Shown here: piece after piece, positions 19,720-33,139 of the stretch
Numbering within the stretch: the stretch's first letter is position 1
Layout: each line of letters opens with the position of its first letter
Assembly (NCBI GenBank): GCA_036435485.1
Contig: CM071598.1
Coordinates: forward strand, 139,666,148 to 139,730,147
Direction: 5' to 3'
Source of the DNA: Saposhnikovia divaricata
Lineage: Eukaryota; Streptophyta; Magnoliopsida; Apiales; Apiaceae
Length of the DNA stretch: 64,000 nt
Made by a program: the position numbers and the translations under genes
Notes under the pieces: model-generated
Databases searched by the model: none
What the model was told of the DNA's origin: nothing
The model's input: the letters and a program-made list of their open reading frames with translations, nothing else

Positions 19720-22700
19720 CTAAAGCCAATTACCCTGGTATCTAATACCCATCTTCTCTTTATGACGATCAAAGTGAATCCGAGAAAATGACTTTATGAG
19801 TGGGTCTGCTACGTTGTTATGTGTGTCAACTCTCTCAATCTTGACATCTCCTCTTTCAATGATTTCCCTAATCAAATGAAAGCACCGCAAAACATGTGTG
19901 GAATTTTTATGAGACCTAGGTTCCTTGGCTTGTGCTATTGTTGCGTTGTTATCACAATACAACACAATAGGCTCTTCAATGCTAGGAACAACTCCCAACT
20001 CAGAAACAAATTTCCTCATCCAAACGGCTTCTTTTGCTGCCTCACTTGCAGCTATATACTCTGCTTCCATTGTGGAGTCAGCCGCTGTAGACTGTTTGGA
20101 ACTCTTCCAACTAGTCGCATCACCATTTAGAGTAAACACGTACCCTAACATGGATTTGTTATCATCACTTTCTGATTGAAAACTAGAGTCAGTATAACCC
20201 TCTATTTTCAACTCAGATCCACCAAAAATGAGAAAGATATCCTTAGTCCTTCGCATACTTAAGGATGTTCTTCACTACTTTCCAGTGGTCTTCACCTGGA
20301 TCGGACTGATATCTGCTCGTCACACTAATTGAATAAGCAACATCAGGCCTAGTACATAACATCGCGTACATGATAGATGCTGTTACTGAAGCATAAGGAA
20401 TCTTACTCATACGCTCCCTTTCCTCAGGTGTCTTAGGAGACATCTTTTCGGAAAGGGATACTCCATGGCTCATCGGTATGAGACCTCTCTTAGAGTTTTC
20501 CATGCTAAACCTTTTAAGCACTTTCGCGATGTATGTACCCTGGGTAAGACCTATCATTCTTCTAGATCTATCTCCACATATCTTCATACCGAGAATGTAG
20601 GATGCTTCTCCCAAGTCCTTCATAGTGAAGTTCTTCGATAGCCACACTTTGACTGATTGCAGCATCGGTATATCATTTCCTATAAGAAGTATGTCATCCA
20701 CATACAATACAAGAAATGTTACCGTGCTCCCACTAACCTTCTTGTAGACACATGGTTCATCTATGTTTTTGATAAAACAAAACTCTTTGATTGTCTCATC
20801 AAAATGGATGTTCCATCTACGAGAAGCTTGCTTTAATCCATATATGGTTCGTAGCAGCTTACACACTAGGTGTTCATTCCCTTTGGAAACAAAGCCCTCT
20901 GGCTGTGTCAAATACACTTTCTCTTCAAGTTTCCCATTCAGGAAGGCCGTTTTCATCTCCATTTTCCAGATCTCATAGTCGTAGTAAGTAGCAATCGCAA
21001 GCAAAATCCGAATTGATTTCAACAGGGCTACAGGCGAAAAAGTTTCATCAAAGTCAATCCCTTGCCTTTGTCTAAATCCTTTTGCCACGAGCCTGGCCTT
21101 ATAGGTCTCCACCTGGCCATCTTCTCCAATCTTTCTTTTGTATACCCATTTGCACCCAATAGGCTTCACATCCTCTGGTGCTTCAACCAAAGTCCATACT
21201 TGGTTGGCATACATGGAATCCATTTCGAATTTCATTGCACTCTACCATTTCTCTGAGTCAACACTACTCATAGCCTCATTATAGGTCATTGGGTCATCAT
21301 CATCAATGATTGACAACTCATTGTCATTCTCAATAATAAGGCCATAATACCTCTCAGGTTGGCGAGACACTATCTCTGACCTACGAATGGGCAGTTCCAC
21401 TGAAGGTTGTTCAGTCTGAACAGGTGTTTTCACTTGAACCGAAGTAGTTTGTGTTTCTTGAACTTCATTAAGTTCTATTTTGCTCCCACTATTTCCTTCA
21501 AGGATAAACTATTTTTCCAAGAAGGTAGCATGTCTGGAGACAAACACCCTATGATCGGTGTAAAAGTAATACCCTAAAGTCTCTTTAGGATATCCCACAA
21601 ACCTGCATTTTACGGATCGAGATTTCAGCTTATTAGGATCAACTTTTTTGACATAAGCTGGACATCTCCAAATCATAACGTGTTTAAGACTCGGTTTCCT
21701 TTTTTTCCATATCTCAGATGGAGTTTGAGGAACAGATTTTGAAGACACCTTATTCAGTAAATATGCTGAGGTTTCCAATGCATAACCCCAAAGGAATACT
21801 GGAAGATCTGCATAGCTCATCATGGACCGAACCATGTCTAACAAAGTTCGATTTCTCCTTTCAAGTACTCCATTCAACTGTGGAGTATATGGAGGAGTCC
21901 ACTGAGAGACTATACCATTTTCTTTGAGATAATCTAGAAACTCTCCATTTAAGTATTCACCACCTCGATCTGATCGAAGGGTTTTAATACTATGTTTGGC
22001 TTGTTTCTCCACTCCATACTTGTATTCTTTGAACTTTTCAAAGGCTTCAGACTTGTGTTTCATCAAATACACGTATCCAAATCTAGATCGATCATCTGTG
22101 AAAGTAATTAAGTACGAAAAACCACCCATGGCTTGCGTAGGCATCGGTCCACATACATCTGTGTGTACCAATCCTAGCAAATCGATCCGTAGCCCTCTCT
22201 CCATGTCCACTAAATGAAGATTTGGTCATTTTACCCAATAGACAAGACTCGCACGTAGGATATGATTCAAAATCAAAGGGTTCAAGTAACCCTTCCTTAT
22301 GCAATGTCTGAAGTCTATTTTCACTAATATGACCAAGTCTGCAGTGCCACAAATAGGTAAGATTTTCATCATCCCTTTTCCTTTTATTAGCGTGTTCAAT
22401 TTGTAGTAAATTATGTTCTACGTCACATACATACAGACCATTATTTAAAATACCACTACCATAAAGAACATTATCTCTAAGAATTGAACATTTATTATTC
22501 TGAATAATAAACAAAATCCAGCCAAGTCTAACATGGGAATAGAAATAATATTCCTCACAATCGAGGGAAAAAAAATAACAATTATTCAAAAGAATAGTCT
22601 TGCCCATAGGCATATGTAAATCAAATGATCCTACAGCTACAACAGCAACTCTTGCTCCATTTCCCATCCGTAGAATCACCTCCTCTTCCTCAAGAGTCCT

Positions 22701-23675
22701 ACTTCTCCTTAGTCCCTGCAACGAATTGCAAATATGAGAACCACAGGCGGTATCTAATACCCAAGTAAAAATTTGACTTAATGACATATTCACTTCAATC
22801 ATGAACATACCTGAACCTGAAACGGCAGTCTCACTACCCTTCTTCTTTTTCAATTCTGCAAGGTAAACCTTGCAGTTCCTCTTCTAGTGCCCCACCATGT
22901 TATAGTGGAAGAAAACAGCTTTGCTCTTGGGGTCTTCAGCTTTTGGTGGAACCGGCTTTTTCTCACCTACTTTCTTCTTCTTGGGAGTCTTCCTTTTCTT
23001 AGGATTGGAACCTTCACTAATTAGAAGAACAGAACTCTTCTTAGAGGGAAAATTCGATTCCGCAGTCTTCAACATGTTGTGGAGTTTAGCCAGGCTGACG
23101 TCCAGCTTATTCATGTGAAAGTTCACAACAAACTACAAAAACGAACCCGGAAGTGATTGCAAGACCAAAAAGTCTTGACTCAGCTCCCTATCCATGGCAA
23201 AACCAAGTTGTCCAAGACGTTCAATCAAATTGATCATCTTAAGTACATGGTCATTCACAGATGATCCCTCAAACATCCTACAGCGGAACAGCTCCTTCGA
23301 TATCTCATATCGAGCTGTCCTCCCTACCACATCATAGAACTCTTGTAGATGCGTTAGGATAGTGTGAGCATCCATAAGCTCATGATGCTTCTATAGCTCA
23401 ATGTTCATGGAAGCTAGCATGATACATTGAGCAACATTTGCATCATCTATCCACTTACGATACACAACATGTTCATCATTATGTGCATCGTCAGTAGGTT
23501 CAGCAGGCTTAGGTGAGTCAAACACATATTCCAGCTTCTCAACCCTAAGAACAATTCTCAAGTTTCCAAACCTGTCAGCAAAATTATGGCCAATCAACTT
23601 GTGAGCATCTAGTATGCTTCGGAGTGATAGTGCAGAAGACAAAATGTATATAGTAAATATGTAAATGATAAACAC
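19720..23675 (-). pseudogene. copia C: gag-pol polyprotein (Tork/Angela-like), decayed
   Basis: Reading on the minus strand, gag (23675-22884) starts near SALSLRSILDAHKL and its zinc knuckle has lost cysteines (KAVFFHYNMVGH) with a stop in place of Trp. Protease follows (WVLDTACGSHICN, about 22765), then GAG-pre-integrase (WHCRLGHISENRL). Integrase (22210-21560) keeps the DDE pattern DVCGPM, SDRGGEYLNGEF, NGVLERRNRTL. RT (21235-20330) has LVLYVDDILLIGND, but motif A reads KMEMKTAFLNG with Glu for the catalytic Asp. RNase H (20256-19720) has YTDSSF and TMEAEYIAASEAAKE. At least four in-frame stops and two frameshifts (about 22150 and 20250) are present. The 5' LTR and PBS were not found. Confidence 0.92.
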
Positions 23676-23740
23676 ATAACAACACTTAGCAAATATTCAA
23701 ATTCATTTAAAAAAAACACTATATGAATCGGGTCTTCTAA

Positions 23741-23934
23741 GACACCTGAGGAAAGATAGAGAATAGTTGAATTCTTTCATCGAAGTACTAGATACTATGT
23801 CTACATCTGAAGAAGGAGGTACTTAACTTCATGAAACCTACATTCATAAATTCTATTCTGACTGTATTGTTATATGTTTTGACATCTACAACTTAGATTT
23901 ATGCTTCAGATTCTAAAGCATAAATAGGGGAGAT
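23741..23934 (+). other. D': 3' untranslated end with polypurine tract
   Basis: This + strand stretch ends AAATAGGGGAGAT (23922-23934) immediately before TGTTAGGAATG, the start of the next LTR. A polypurine tract upstream of that LTR means it is the 3' LTR of an element to the left, namely D', whose env-like ORF is at 12651-18060. Confidence 0.65.
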
Positions 23935-24644
23935 TGTTAGGAATGATTCATGAGTTGTGATGTTAAGAATAGAATTTGCACATACTTCTTGTATATCCTG
24001 ATCTTATAAAGGATTTAGCACTTGGTATAAGATATATGTGTTAGACAGTAATCTGTAGAGTTAAGTCAAGAACAGTGTGTCAAGGACTACATTTCAGGAA
24101 CTGACAGAAGATCCTGATATGACAAGACATATACTGATGGATGTCAAGTCCTGATGCAAGGTGAAATCCTGATATCAGTCATAATACTGATGATGTCATT
24201 ACGGATGCTACAGAAACTGGAAAGTGCTATAAAACAGGATCATTGTTTTGAAGAACAAGCAAGAAGATATCATGAAGGAAAGAATTTTCTATTGATGGAA
24301 ACTATCAACTGGACGGCAGAACATTGTCATGTATAGATCATTACTTTCTGTTATTAGTTGATAGGTAGCATTATAAATACTCTCTCAATATCATTGTAAA
24401 AAGCGTTCGTGAGTGTGAGCTTAGTATAAGGTTTGTATTCGAGAGTTTGAAACAAACAGAGAGAGATTTGTATTGAGAGCAGCTGCTAAAGGTATTGTAC
24501 ACCTTTGGTAGAGTTTGTATTTAATTTTATTAATACAAACAGTTTGATTTATTCATTTTTTCTTGTTCATCTAATTAAGCAAAAATCAGACACGATTATA
24601 TAACTTGTATTCAACCCCCCTTCTACAAGTTATTCGAGTTAACA
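23935..24644 (+). repeat. LTR shared by D' (3') and D (5')
   Basis: It starts TGTTAGGAATG and ends CGAGTTAACA, with TGTTA/TAACA terminal inverted repeats, 710 bp. TATAAATA at 24372-24379 is a good promoter box. It is preceded by a polypurine tract and followed two bases later by a PBS, so it serves two tandem copies. Confidence 0.8.
24372..24379 (+). promoter_or_regulatory. TATA box of the D LTR
   Basis: TATAAATA in the context GCATTATAAATACTCTC, about 270 bp before the LTR end. It is the likely promoter of element D. Confidence 0.55.
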
Positions 24645-24646
24645 AT

Positions 24647-24658
24647 TGGTATCAGAGC
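24647..24658 (+). other. Primer-binding site of element D (tRNA-iMet)
   Basis: TGGTATCAGAGC lies two bases after the LTR end, the usual copia site. The D gag ATG follows 36 bp later. Confidence 0.85.
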
Positions 24659-24693
24659 AGGTTGATTTCAAATAATCATAAAGATCTGCAATC

Positions 24694-26827
24694 ATGTCTG
24701 GTTATAAGGATGGTAATACTAAGATCCATATGCTCAAGAGAAACGAGTATACTCTCTGGGAAGTGAAGATGTTGCATCACCTAGAAGCAACAGATCCTGA
24801 TTATCTTGACAGAATTAGAGATTGGCCTTTCGTTCCAACAAGGGTTGTTCCTCAAGCAACTGTCGAAGGAAAAGTTGTTCCAGAGCACATAGCAGAGAAG
24901 CCTAAATCTGAATGGACAGATAAGGACAAGGAGAACGTTCTTAAGGATGCTAAAGTGAGAAACATACTGTTCAACAGTCTTGATTCTGTTCTCACTAACT
25001 ATGTTCTCTCTTGTAAGACTTCTAAGGAGATATGGGACAATCTAAAGGTTCACTGTGAAGGAACAAAACCTGTCAGGAAGAATATGAGGACACTTCTCAT
25101 ACAACAGTATGAGTACTTTGAATCCAAGTCTGGTGAGTCACTAACTGACACCTTTGATAGGTTTACTAAACTCATCAATGAGATGGCCATGCACGGAAAA
25201 TATTATGACTTGGAGGATATGAATACTAATTTCATGAAAACCTTGCCTGATTTCTACAATGAGAAAATATCTGCAATTGAGGAAGCTAATGATCTGGATG
25301 AAATATCATTAGAGGCAGTCTATGGAAAACTTAGGGCTTATGAACTTGACAGGCAGCAGAAAAAGAGCAGGAGTGAAGGAAAGATAAAAACTGTTGCACT
25401 CACTGCTCAATCTGAATCAAAGAAGCTTCTAGAGGAGAAGTCTGAATCTATTGAAAGAGACTCAAGGAAGAAAAAGAGCAAAGAAAGTTCTGAGTTAGAG
25501 ACTGCAGATACAGACTCTGACAACAGTGATTCTGAATCAGAGATGCAGGAACTCTTTGCTATGTTTGCTATCTTTTAAAAAAGGAAGATTCAACAGGAGA
25601 AGATTTAGCAAAGGATCTTTTCAAAATAAAGAGGAGAAGAAGAGTGACAAAGGCAAAAGTACAATTGTCAAGCTTGATAAGGCCAAGATCAAGTGCTTTA
25701 ACTGTAGCGAGCTTGGACACTTTTCAAGTGAGTGTAAGAAGCCTAGGAATTCAGGAAAAGGTAATGCACTCATGGTCACACAAAAGGATTTGGCAGACTC
25801 CAGTGATTCTGAAGATGAATTGGATTATGATAACATTGCTTTGATGGCAAGTGCTTCAGACAAGCTTGGATCTCCAAAGAAAACTTCTTCATCTTCTGTC
25901 AAGGTATCTCTTCACTCTCTTGATTCGTTTGATAGCTTAAATTCTGATGATATTAGAACTATCCATGCTGAGTTTAAAAATATTATGACTAACTTCAGAA
26001 TTCTTACTAGTGAAAAAGATGATCTGAAGATTAAGAATGATGAATTAGTTGGTAGAAATAATATTCTTGAATCTGAGCTAATTCAAATGGAACATTATAG
26101 GTTAAGTTCTGATAAAGCTAAGCATGATTATATTGTTATTCTTGAGGCTTATGACTATGTCAGAAAAGAACTAGAGGAAGAGAAAGAAAGGTTCCACATG
26201 TGGAATACATCTTGCAAAAAGACTCATGACATTATCAATAATCAAATACTTGGTAAGGTTTATGCCTTAGGTTTTAAGAAGGATAAAAGTGAAACTCCTG
26301 TAGCTGTTGTCCTGAATGATAATAATAAAGTAGAAGCTAGCACATCTAAATCTGAAGGTAAGGAAAAAATTCCTGAACCGAATCATGTTAAATTTGTTGA
26401 TTCAAATGGTACCCCAGTTGTACACAAGAGAATTAACAATAATAGTTCAGATGAGAAAGTGTTAGAAAAACCTAAGAATGTCAACATAGGCTTTCTGTCT
26501 AAGTCTCAGCTAAAACAGAAACTAGAAGGTCTTTCAGAGTTTAGCAAGATCAAGAGAAATAGGAATGGAAAAGAAGGTATTAACAAAGAGAATAATTATA
26601 AGAATGTACCTGATGCACCTAGGAAGAAATGCTATAAGTGTGGAAATCATAATCATTTGGCCCTAGACTACAATCAAAAACCTTCTTGGAAAACTGAGTC
26701 CAGATTCCCTAAGACTCAGAAAATTCAATACCAACCACAAAACCTTGTTATCATTGTGGTAGTTTATTCCATTCTATTTACATGTGTAGAGAGTATCATG
26801 AACTGTATTATGACTATTATTCTTTGA
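24694..26827 (+). pseudogene. Element D gag (SIRE-like copia)
   Basis: The ATG at 24694 opens a frame with the copia-type gag domain: YTLWEVKMLHHLEAT at residues 20-35, then SKEIWDNLKVHCEGT and GESLTDTFDRFTKLINEM. After 294 codons an A-rich run near 25573 shifts the frame, and the next frame (to 26827) continues with FKKGRFNRR and the zinc knuckle CFNCSELGHFSSEC. A Ser/Asp-rich region and a long coiled coil (about 25960-26220) follow, then a second knuckle CYKCGNHNHLALDY in which the last Cys is Tyr. Gag would package RNA in virus-like particles. Element F cuts the sequence at 26908, before protease. Confidence 0.88.
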
Positions 26828-26908
26828 AATCTGAAACTCCTAGTCACAAAAAGTTTGTAAAATCAGAGTCTAAGGTTAACTCTGTAACATGTAAATCCAA
26901 AGCAAAAT

Positions 26909-29900
26909 TGTAACACCCCCAGATCCGGGGTTAGGGATCGGGTAGTTACGGTCTCCATTCCCATAAATAACACTCGACTTGAGTCCAAAATAAATAAGTA
27001 GCATGCTGTGACCCCGCAATAATATCCACTCACACACATAATAGTTATAGTCCCAGAGATGAAATTGAAATAAGTCTGCTAATTATAGAATCCACGAATA
27101 AAAGTTATTACAATCCAAAAAGGGTAACAACATAAGTTTAAAAGTTCCTGCCGTTGATTACGATTAATTATATATATAATTAAGCTAGTAAACCAAAAGC
27201 TGCCTATCTATGCTACCTCAGCAATGGCAGCAATGATATCAGCGGGTAGTCCTCGAGCCGGGGTAATCTGATTGCACCGAGTGTGCCTTACGCGGGCCAT
27301 CAGTCCTAGATGGTGTTGTGAAATAATAAATAAGCAAGGGTGAGCAATAGCCCACCAACAATAATATAACTGAATAATGATGATATATAATAGTTCAAAT
27401 ATCTTTGAAACCATATGCCATGCGTTAACGAAGATAGTGCCAGTATAATGTAAACGATGAAGTTACTAGGTAACTCAACATATATAATCCGTGGAAATAT
27501 CTGCTATGTCAAAGATAAGCAAGATATTATCATTTATCATAAAAGAGGAACTTGCAGGAAAAAAATATTGCAATTCCAGTTTCAAACACTTTTCAACCCT
27601 GCCAACAATGATAATGTTGCAGAAAATTTCCAACTCTGAGAAAATGAACTAATCCTGGAGCATTGACGTGCCAGAAGACATAACATTTACGATGATCAGT
27701 CGCATGTTATGCTCCCCACTTTTGTTCTCTACATGTAGAAGGAAGCACCGACGGATTTACTTGTCTACCGCCCTCTGGAACCCCCCGGCCAACGGTTGGG
27801 CCATTGCTGGACCCGCGCCACTCGGCCACTTACGCGGCTCCTAGTTCGAATAACATCCAAGACTCTGAAACGTAAAGTTCGTCCCCCTTTCCCCAAGTAT
27901 AATACTTGTTGATAAGACTCCATAAAGTAGTCGTATCTAGTTGGAAAGGAAAATTCACCAATATTTCCCAAGCTACTGCTTATTAATGGATACCAACTTG
28001 TTCCAACAATCTTACCCCTCGAATGATGAGAAGGTACACAAAGATTCAATAAGCAATTAGCAGCCAAGTTGCGAGTGAAAAGAATAATTTCGAAGGATTT
28101 ATGATCGGGAAGTCAACAAGATAAATAACATTTCTCAACTAAGGTTCCCTTATAATTTGAAAATTAGATTTGAATGAAGAATGGAATTTTGAGAACCTTT
28201 CTTAATACAAGTACTAATAATAAGACTCCGAAATAATTTACATAATATTCAAAGGTCGAAGATAATATTTGAATGAAGTAAATCATTTTTGAAACGAGTT
28301 AGAAGAATTAAATAAATATTCCAAAGAATATTTATTAAGTAAAAAAAAAATATTGAAGGAATAATCTTAGTATAAAATATCACTCGGAATAATCCTCGAA
28401 TAAATATTCACAAATAATATTCATTAAATGATTAATGAATATTTAAATTAATAATAATTATCAAATAAATAAAACTCGAATGAATATTCGAAATAATATT
28501 TAGATAATGATCAAATGAATATTTGAAATAATATTCAATAAATAAATAATGAATAAATTCCAAAGGAATAATCGAGATAATATTCGATAAATGAATCAAC
28601 TTTAAATGAATATTAGAAATAATATTCATTAACTACATAAAGTTCGAATGAATATTTGAAATAATATTTATTGAATCAATAAGGGAGAAATATTAACTTA
28701 AATATTCCCTCCGGAATAATCAAGATATATCAAGAAATACTGACTCCCGGTTTATACTCAAAGAATAAGACTCAAATGCCGTTTCCTAAGGGTCTTAGCA
28801 ATATCCAGTTTATAACTGATACATTATCTATCTAGCTTATAAGCTAACAATAAATCAGGGAACAAGGATCACAATATAACTTGAAAGTAGGCATGCATGC
28901 AATGGCATATGTATAACAACAATCATATATATAATATCACAACAACAGTTCCAAGTATTGGAAACTTGCCTGGTAGTCGGGTGTGGGTAGAGGTAGTGTG
29001 TCCTGGTTCCGCACGGTGATCTATAAATAATTAGGATATTCGAGATTAATCACTTACGCTTTTTAAAAGGCTAAGTATAAACTTAACTTAGGTCGGAACA
29101 CGTTTTCAAGTTATCTCGTTATGCCCCCTTTACTGTAACTCTTTTTATCACCGATACGATCCGACATTTGTTCGTTATGAAGACAAGTCATCATACTTAC
29201 ACTTGGTATATACTTAAGTCGTATAAGTTCTAAGGTCGGTCGTTTACGAACCAAGATTATACCTCGAGTTTTATCGCCCGTTTTCTAAGTGATTAACCAA
29301 AGTTATAACCAAGTGTACTTTTTTTAGGGGTTCGTTCGCACTTAAACTCGATTCAAACATTTTTATAAAATAAAAATGATCATTTTAACATGAGGTCTTC
29401 TCTCACACCTTTCTTTTGATCCCTAATATTTAATTACCAAGATTCGTCACTAAATTACTCGAGTTAAGGGGGTTTAATTTCAATTACGAATTTGCATTTA
29501 TGGTTTCGAACCACTTTTAGTAAATCGGCCAAAATTCCTAAACCGTAAGTCCGTTTGCTTTGATTCTTGCACCAAAACGATCTATGACTCGAGATCTACA
29601 AGGGTATGTCATAAACTTATCAAGATCAGAAATTATACCAACTGTTAAACACGAATTTTAAGGATTAACGAAATTTCGGCATTACGACAGCTATAAATCG
29701 AACGTTTCCAAAAATCTTTTCAACACAACCAAGCCACACCGGGCATCCATACAACTTATACACATGTTATTCCTCTCAACAAGTCCAAGAATATCATGCT
29801 TCACTACCATATGCATCATATTACTTAAATCACTAAACCACTAACTAATCATGCTTATAACATCACCATAATCATAACTTAAGTTAAAATCCATCAAGAA

Positions 29901-31202
29901 CATGCATAATCTCAAAGTAAGATCTAGGGTTCTTAAGGATTATACCTTCCTTGGAGAGTGCTAAAACCTTACTAAGCCTTGATTTGTCCTTGGGTGTGCT
30001 TAAGCTTGCTTAGATCAACCAAAGAATAAAGAAAAACAAGATTAGTTCATGAAGAACACTATTCATCATCACCTTGAATGATTTATTTGAAAATGGTAAA
30101 AGATGTATTTGAAGCTAAGATTTCTAGGAGATTACTTTTATGAATTATAGAACTCACCATAAAAATTTGGAGATCAAATGATGGTTGGAACTTGGATTTT
30201 GATCCTTGAATTTTAGTGAAGGCCGAATGGAATGGAAAAGGGAGAGAGTTGGTGTTTGCTTTGTTCTCTTGATATTATCTCATATAATCTCATCTCATGT
30301 GAATTATTGTGATAATATCTTGTGTAAAGTATCTTTATTAAAGTTTCTATGTCATGGATGATGTCTTTGGAGTGGACAAGTGTTGCATTTGTGTGGCTGG
30401 ATGAGAAGTATAAGCTAAGTAAGTGGTTTAATCTCTAAGTATGTTGGTTACTCATGTAACTACATGGTTGCTAGATATTTTATACTTGCACATGTATGCA
30501 TCTTGCTTTCCTGCTTGCTCTTTTGTCCGGTTATTGCTCAATTTCGTTGATCGTTCGGAGGAATATCTCAATCGTTTCTAGTTAAGGTTTTACCGGAAAC
30601 CTTCGTAATAATAATACTTCCATTCTCATTTCTCCTTTATAATTCTTGCATTTAAATTCCTTAAATCCTCTTAATAAATCCTTAAGTTTTTCAGTGTCCA
30701 GGGAAATCTCGGGGAAAATAAAATGCTATTTTTCAGAATCCGATAACTTTTACATACACTCTTTTTCCCCTTGGATCATTAATACGACGTTTCGGGTACT
30801 TCTATATAGTTTCGTCTAATAATATTCCTATTTCTATCAAAAACACTATTCATCACTTATTCTCTCTTTATTCCTTATAATTAAAAAAAAATGTCCTTGC
30901 GCTTTCCCGAGCGTTCGTTAACCCTTTTACGGAACCACCGAACTAATAACAGATATCGATTTGGATGACATGAGAATAACTCTCCTATTTGGAATTAACA
31001 TATCTTACTTATCCAGGAGATAGATTATTCTTATCTAAGTTGTCAACCAATAGCATTCTTTAAGACATATGAACATTTGAATCCAAATCCATTCCTTTTT
31101 CATTCATCAGAACAATTGTTACATCGTAGTTGTAACCACTATTCCTATTTACATTAATACATAATCAAAGTTTTAATTCTATCAAAAATCTGGGTTCTTA
31201 CA
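26909..31202 (-). repeat. 3' LTR of element F
   Basis: 4,294 bp, homologous over its whole length to 37410-41699. It contains an AT-rich block (about 28260-28690) of repeated GAATATT/AATATTC motifs and no recognisable coding sequence. Confidence 0.95.
28260..28690. repeat. AATATTC-motif block in F 3' LTR
   Basis: GAATATTYGAAATAATATT-like units recur every 20-40 bp with variable spacing, giving a degenerate palindromic array rather than an exact tandem repeat. The copy in the other LTR is at about 38760-39190. Confidence 0.75.
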
Positions 31203-31215
31203 GTCTCCCCTCCTT
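31203..31215 (-). other. Polypurine tract of element F
   Basis: AAGGAGGGGAGAC on the minus strand sits immediately before the 3' LTR start TGTAAGAACCC. Element G has the same tract. Confidence 0.85.
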
Positions 31216-31235
31216 AAAAGGATTCCGTCCTAGAA

Positions 31236-32551
31236 TCAGTCTGAAAACAAATGGGGGTACTTTTCCATCATTGCGCTTTCTAGCTCCCATGTTGACTCTT
31301 CTACGTTGTGGTTCTGCCACAAAACTCTGACAAGCTTGATGACCTTGTTTCGGAGCACTTGTTCTTTCTGGTCTATGATTTCCACAGGCTGCTCTACATA
31401 GGTCAAATATGGTTGCGTGTATACGTGCTCATATTCCACAATATGCTTGGCATCCGGATTATATTTCCACAACATCGAAACATGGAACACATTGTGCACT
31501 TGTTAAAGATTTGGGGGTAATGCTAGTTCGTAAGCTAGTTCCCCGATACGTCTTAAGATCTTAAACGGTCCAATATATCTGGGACTCAGTTTTCCCTTCT
31601 TTCCAAACCTCATTAAACCTTTCCAAGGAGATACCTTTAAGAACACTAGGTCTCCAACTTCATATTCCTTGCCTTTCCGAAGTAAGTCGACATATCTCTT
31701 TTGTCGATCTTGGGCTGCTACCAGCCGTCCTCTGATTAGATCTACTGCATCTTTAGTCCGTTGGACTACTTCGGGCCCGAGCATCTTTCGCTCTCCAACT
31801 TCATCCCAATACAAGGAAGATCGGCATTTCCTTCCATAAAGGGCCTTGTAAGGCGGCATTCCTATGCTTGAATGAAAACTATTATTGTAGGAGAACTCAA
31901 TCAATGGCAAGTGATCATCCCAGTTTCCTTTAAAGTCTATAGCACAGATTCTTAACATATCCTCTAGCATTTGGATGGTCCTTTCACTTTGCCCGTCTGT
32001 CTGGGGGTGATAGGCTGTACTCATGTTTATCCTGGTTCCTACACACTCTTGAAAGCTTCTCCAAAACCTGGAGTTAAATCTGGGATCTCGATCGGATACT
32101 ATGGAGACTGGGACTCCATGTCGCGCCACTCTCTTTTAAGTAGATCTCTACTAGTCTGTCGACCGTATACCTTTCATTGATTGGGAAAAAGTGAGCTGAC
32201 TTCGTTAGTCGGTCTATAATTACCAATATGGCGTCATGATTAGCTTTGGTCCTTGGTAAACCTACTACGAAATCCATGGCTATATGTTCCCATTTCCATT
32301 CGGGAATCTCTAAGGGGTGAAAAAGTCCACTGGGTCTCTGGTGCTCTACTTTCACTCTTTGGCAGGTCAAGCATCTGCTTACCCACTCTGCTACGTCCTT
32401 TTTCATATTGGGCCACTAGTAACTCTTTCAAATCCCTATACATCTTGGTACTACTAGGGTGCACTGAGTATCTTGAGTTGTGTGCCTCATATAAAATCTC
32501 GTCCTTGAGTTCCTGAACATTTGGGATCCATATCCTGTATGTGTATCTCAT
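31236..32551 (-). pseudogene. Element F integrase with chromodomain, frameshifted
   Basis: Reading on the minus strand, an HHCC region (EAHNSRYSVHPSSTKMYRDL, then CLTCQRVK) is followed by the core with MDFVVGLP, VSDRDPRF and DGQSERTIQMLED (D, D, E present), and then the C-terminal LSPRYIGPFKILRRIG. After a stop at 31503 comes the chromodomain-like tail VEIIDQKEQVLRNKVIKLV then WELESAMMEKYPHLF, as in Tekay/Del chromoviruses, where it directs insertion to chromatin. At least two frameshifts (about 32400 and 32120) and the stop at 31503 disable it. Confidence 0.93.
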
Positions 32552-32557
32552 GATTCC

Positions 32558-33139
32558 TTATTTGTCTCTTTCACACTTAATTTCTTCTCCAATCATTATT
32601 TCTTCCGTGGAGTTCTCTTCTTCCTCCATTATCCGTTCTTGACATAGTCTAATCTTTTCTAACAATGGGGGTTGGATTCGAATTTCCATTAACCTTTCTT
32701 GACCATCTCCGGGTATCTTGACCTCGATCTCCAACTTTTCAAAATCCCTCACCAATTCTTCTTCTGAGGTTATCATTTTGAGTTTCTCTTTCCTACTGAG
32801 GGCGTCAGCCACCACATTGGCTTTACCCGGGTGATAAAGAATCTCACAATCATAATCTTTGATTAATTCCAGCCATCATCTCTGGTGCATGTTCAGCTCT
32901 TTCTGAGTGAAAAAATACTTGAGGCTCTTATGGTCAGTGTAAATCTCGCACTTCTCTCCATACAAGTAGTGCCTCTAAATCTTTAAGGCGAAAACTATTG
33001 CTGCTAATTCTAGATTATGAGTGGGATATCGAATCTCATATTCCCTGAGCTGCCTTGACGCATACGCGATTACCTTACCATGCTGCATAAGCACGCATCA
33101 TAATCCTTTATGCGAAGCATCACTGTAAATTACAAAATT
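32558..33139 (-). pseudogene. Element F RNase H, decayed
   Basis: Minus-strand fragments between stops encode IYSDASHKGL, YEIRYPTHNLELAAIVFALK, CEIYTDHKSLKY and NVVADALSRK. These are the gypsy RNase H motifs and the ADALSRK tail that leads to integrase. The stop at 33140 (after LALPDGK) and several others separate it from RT. Confidence 0.85.
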
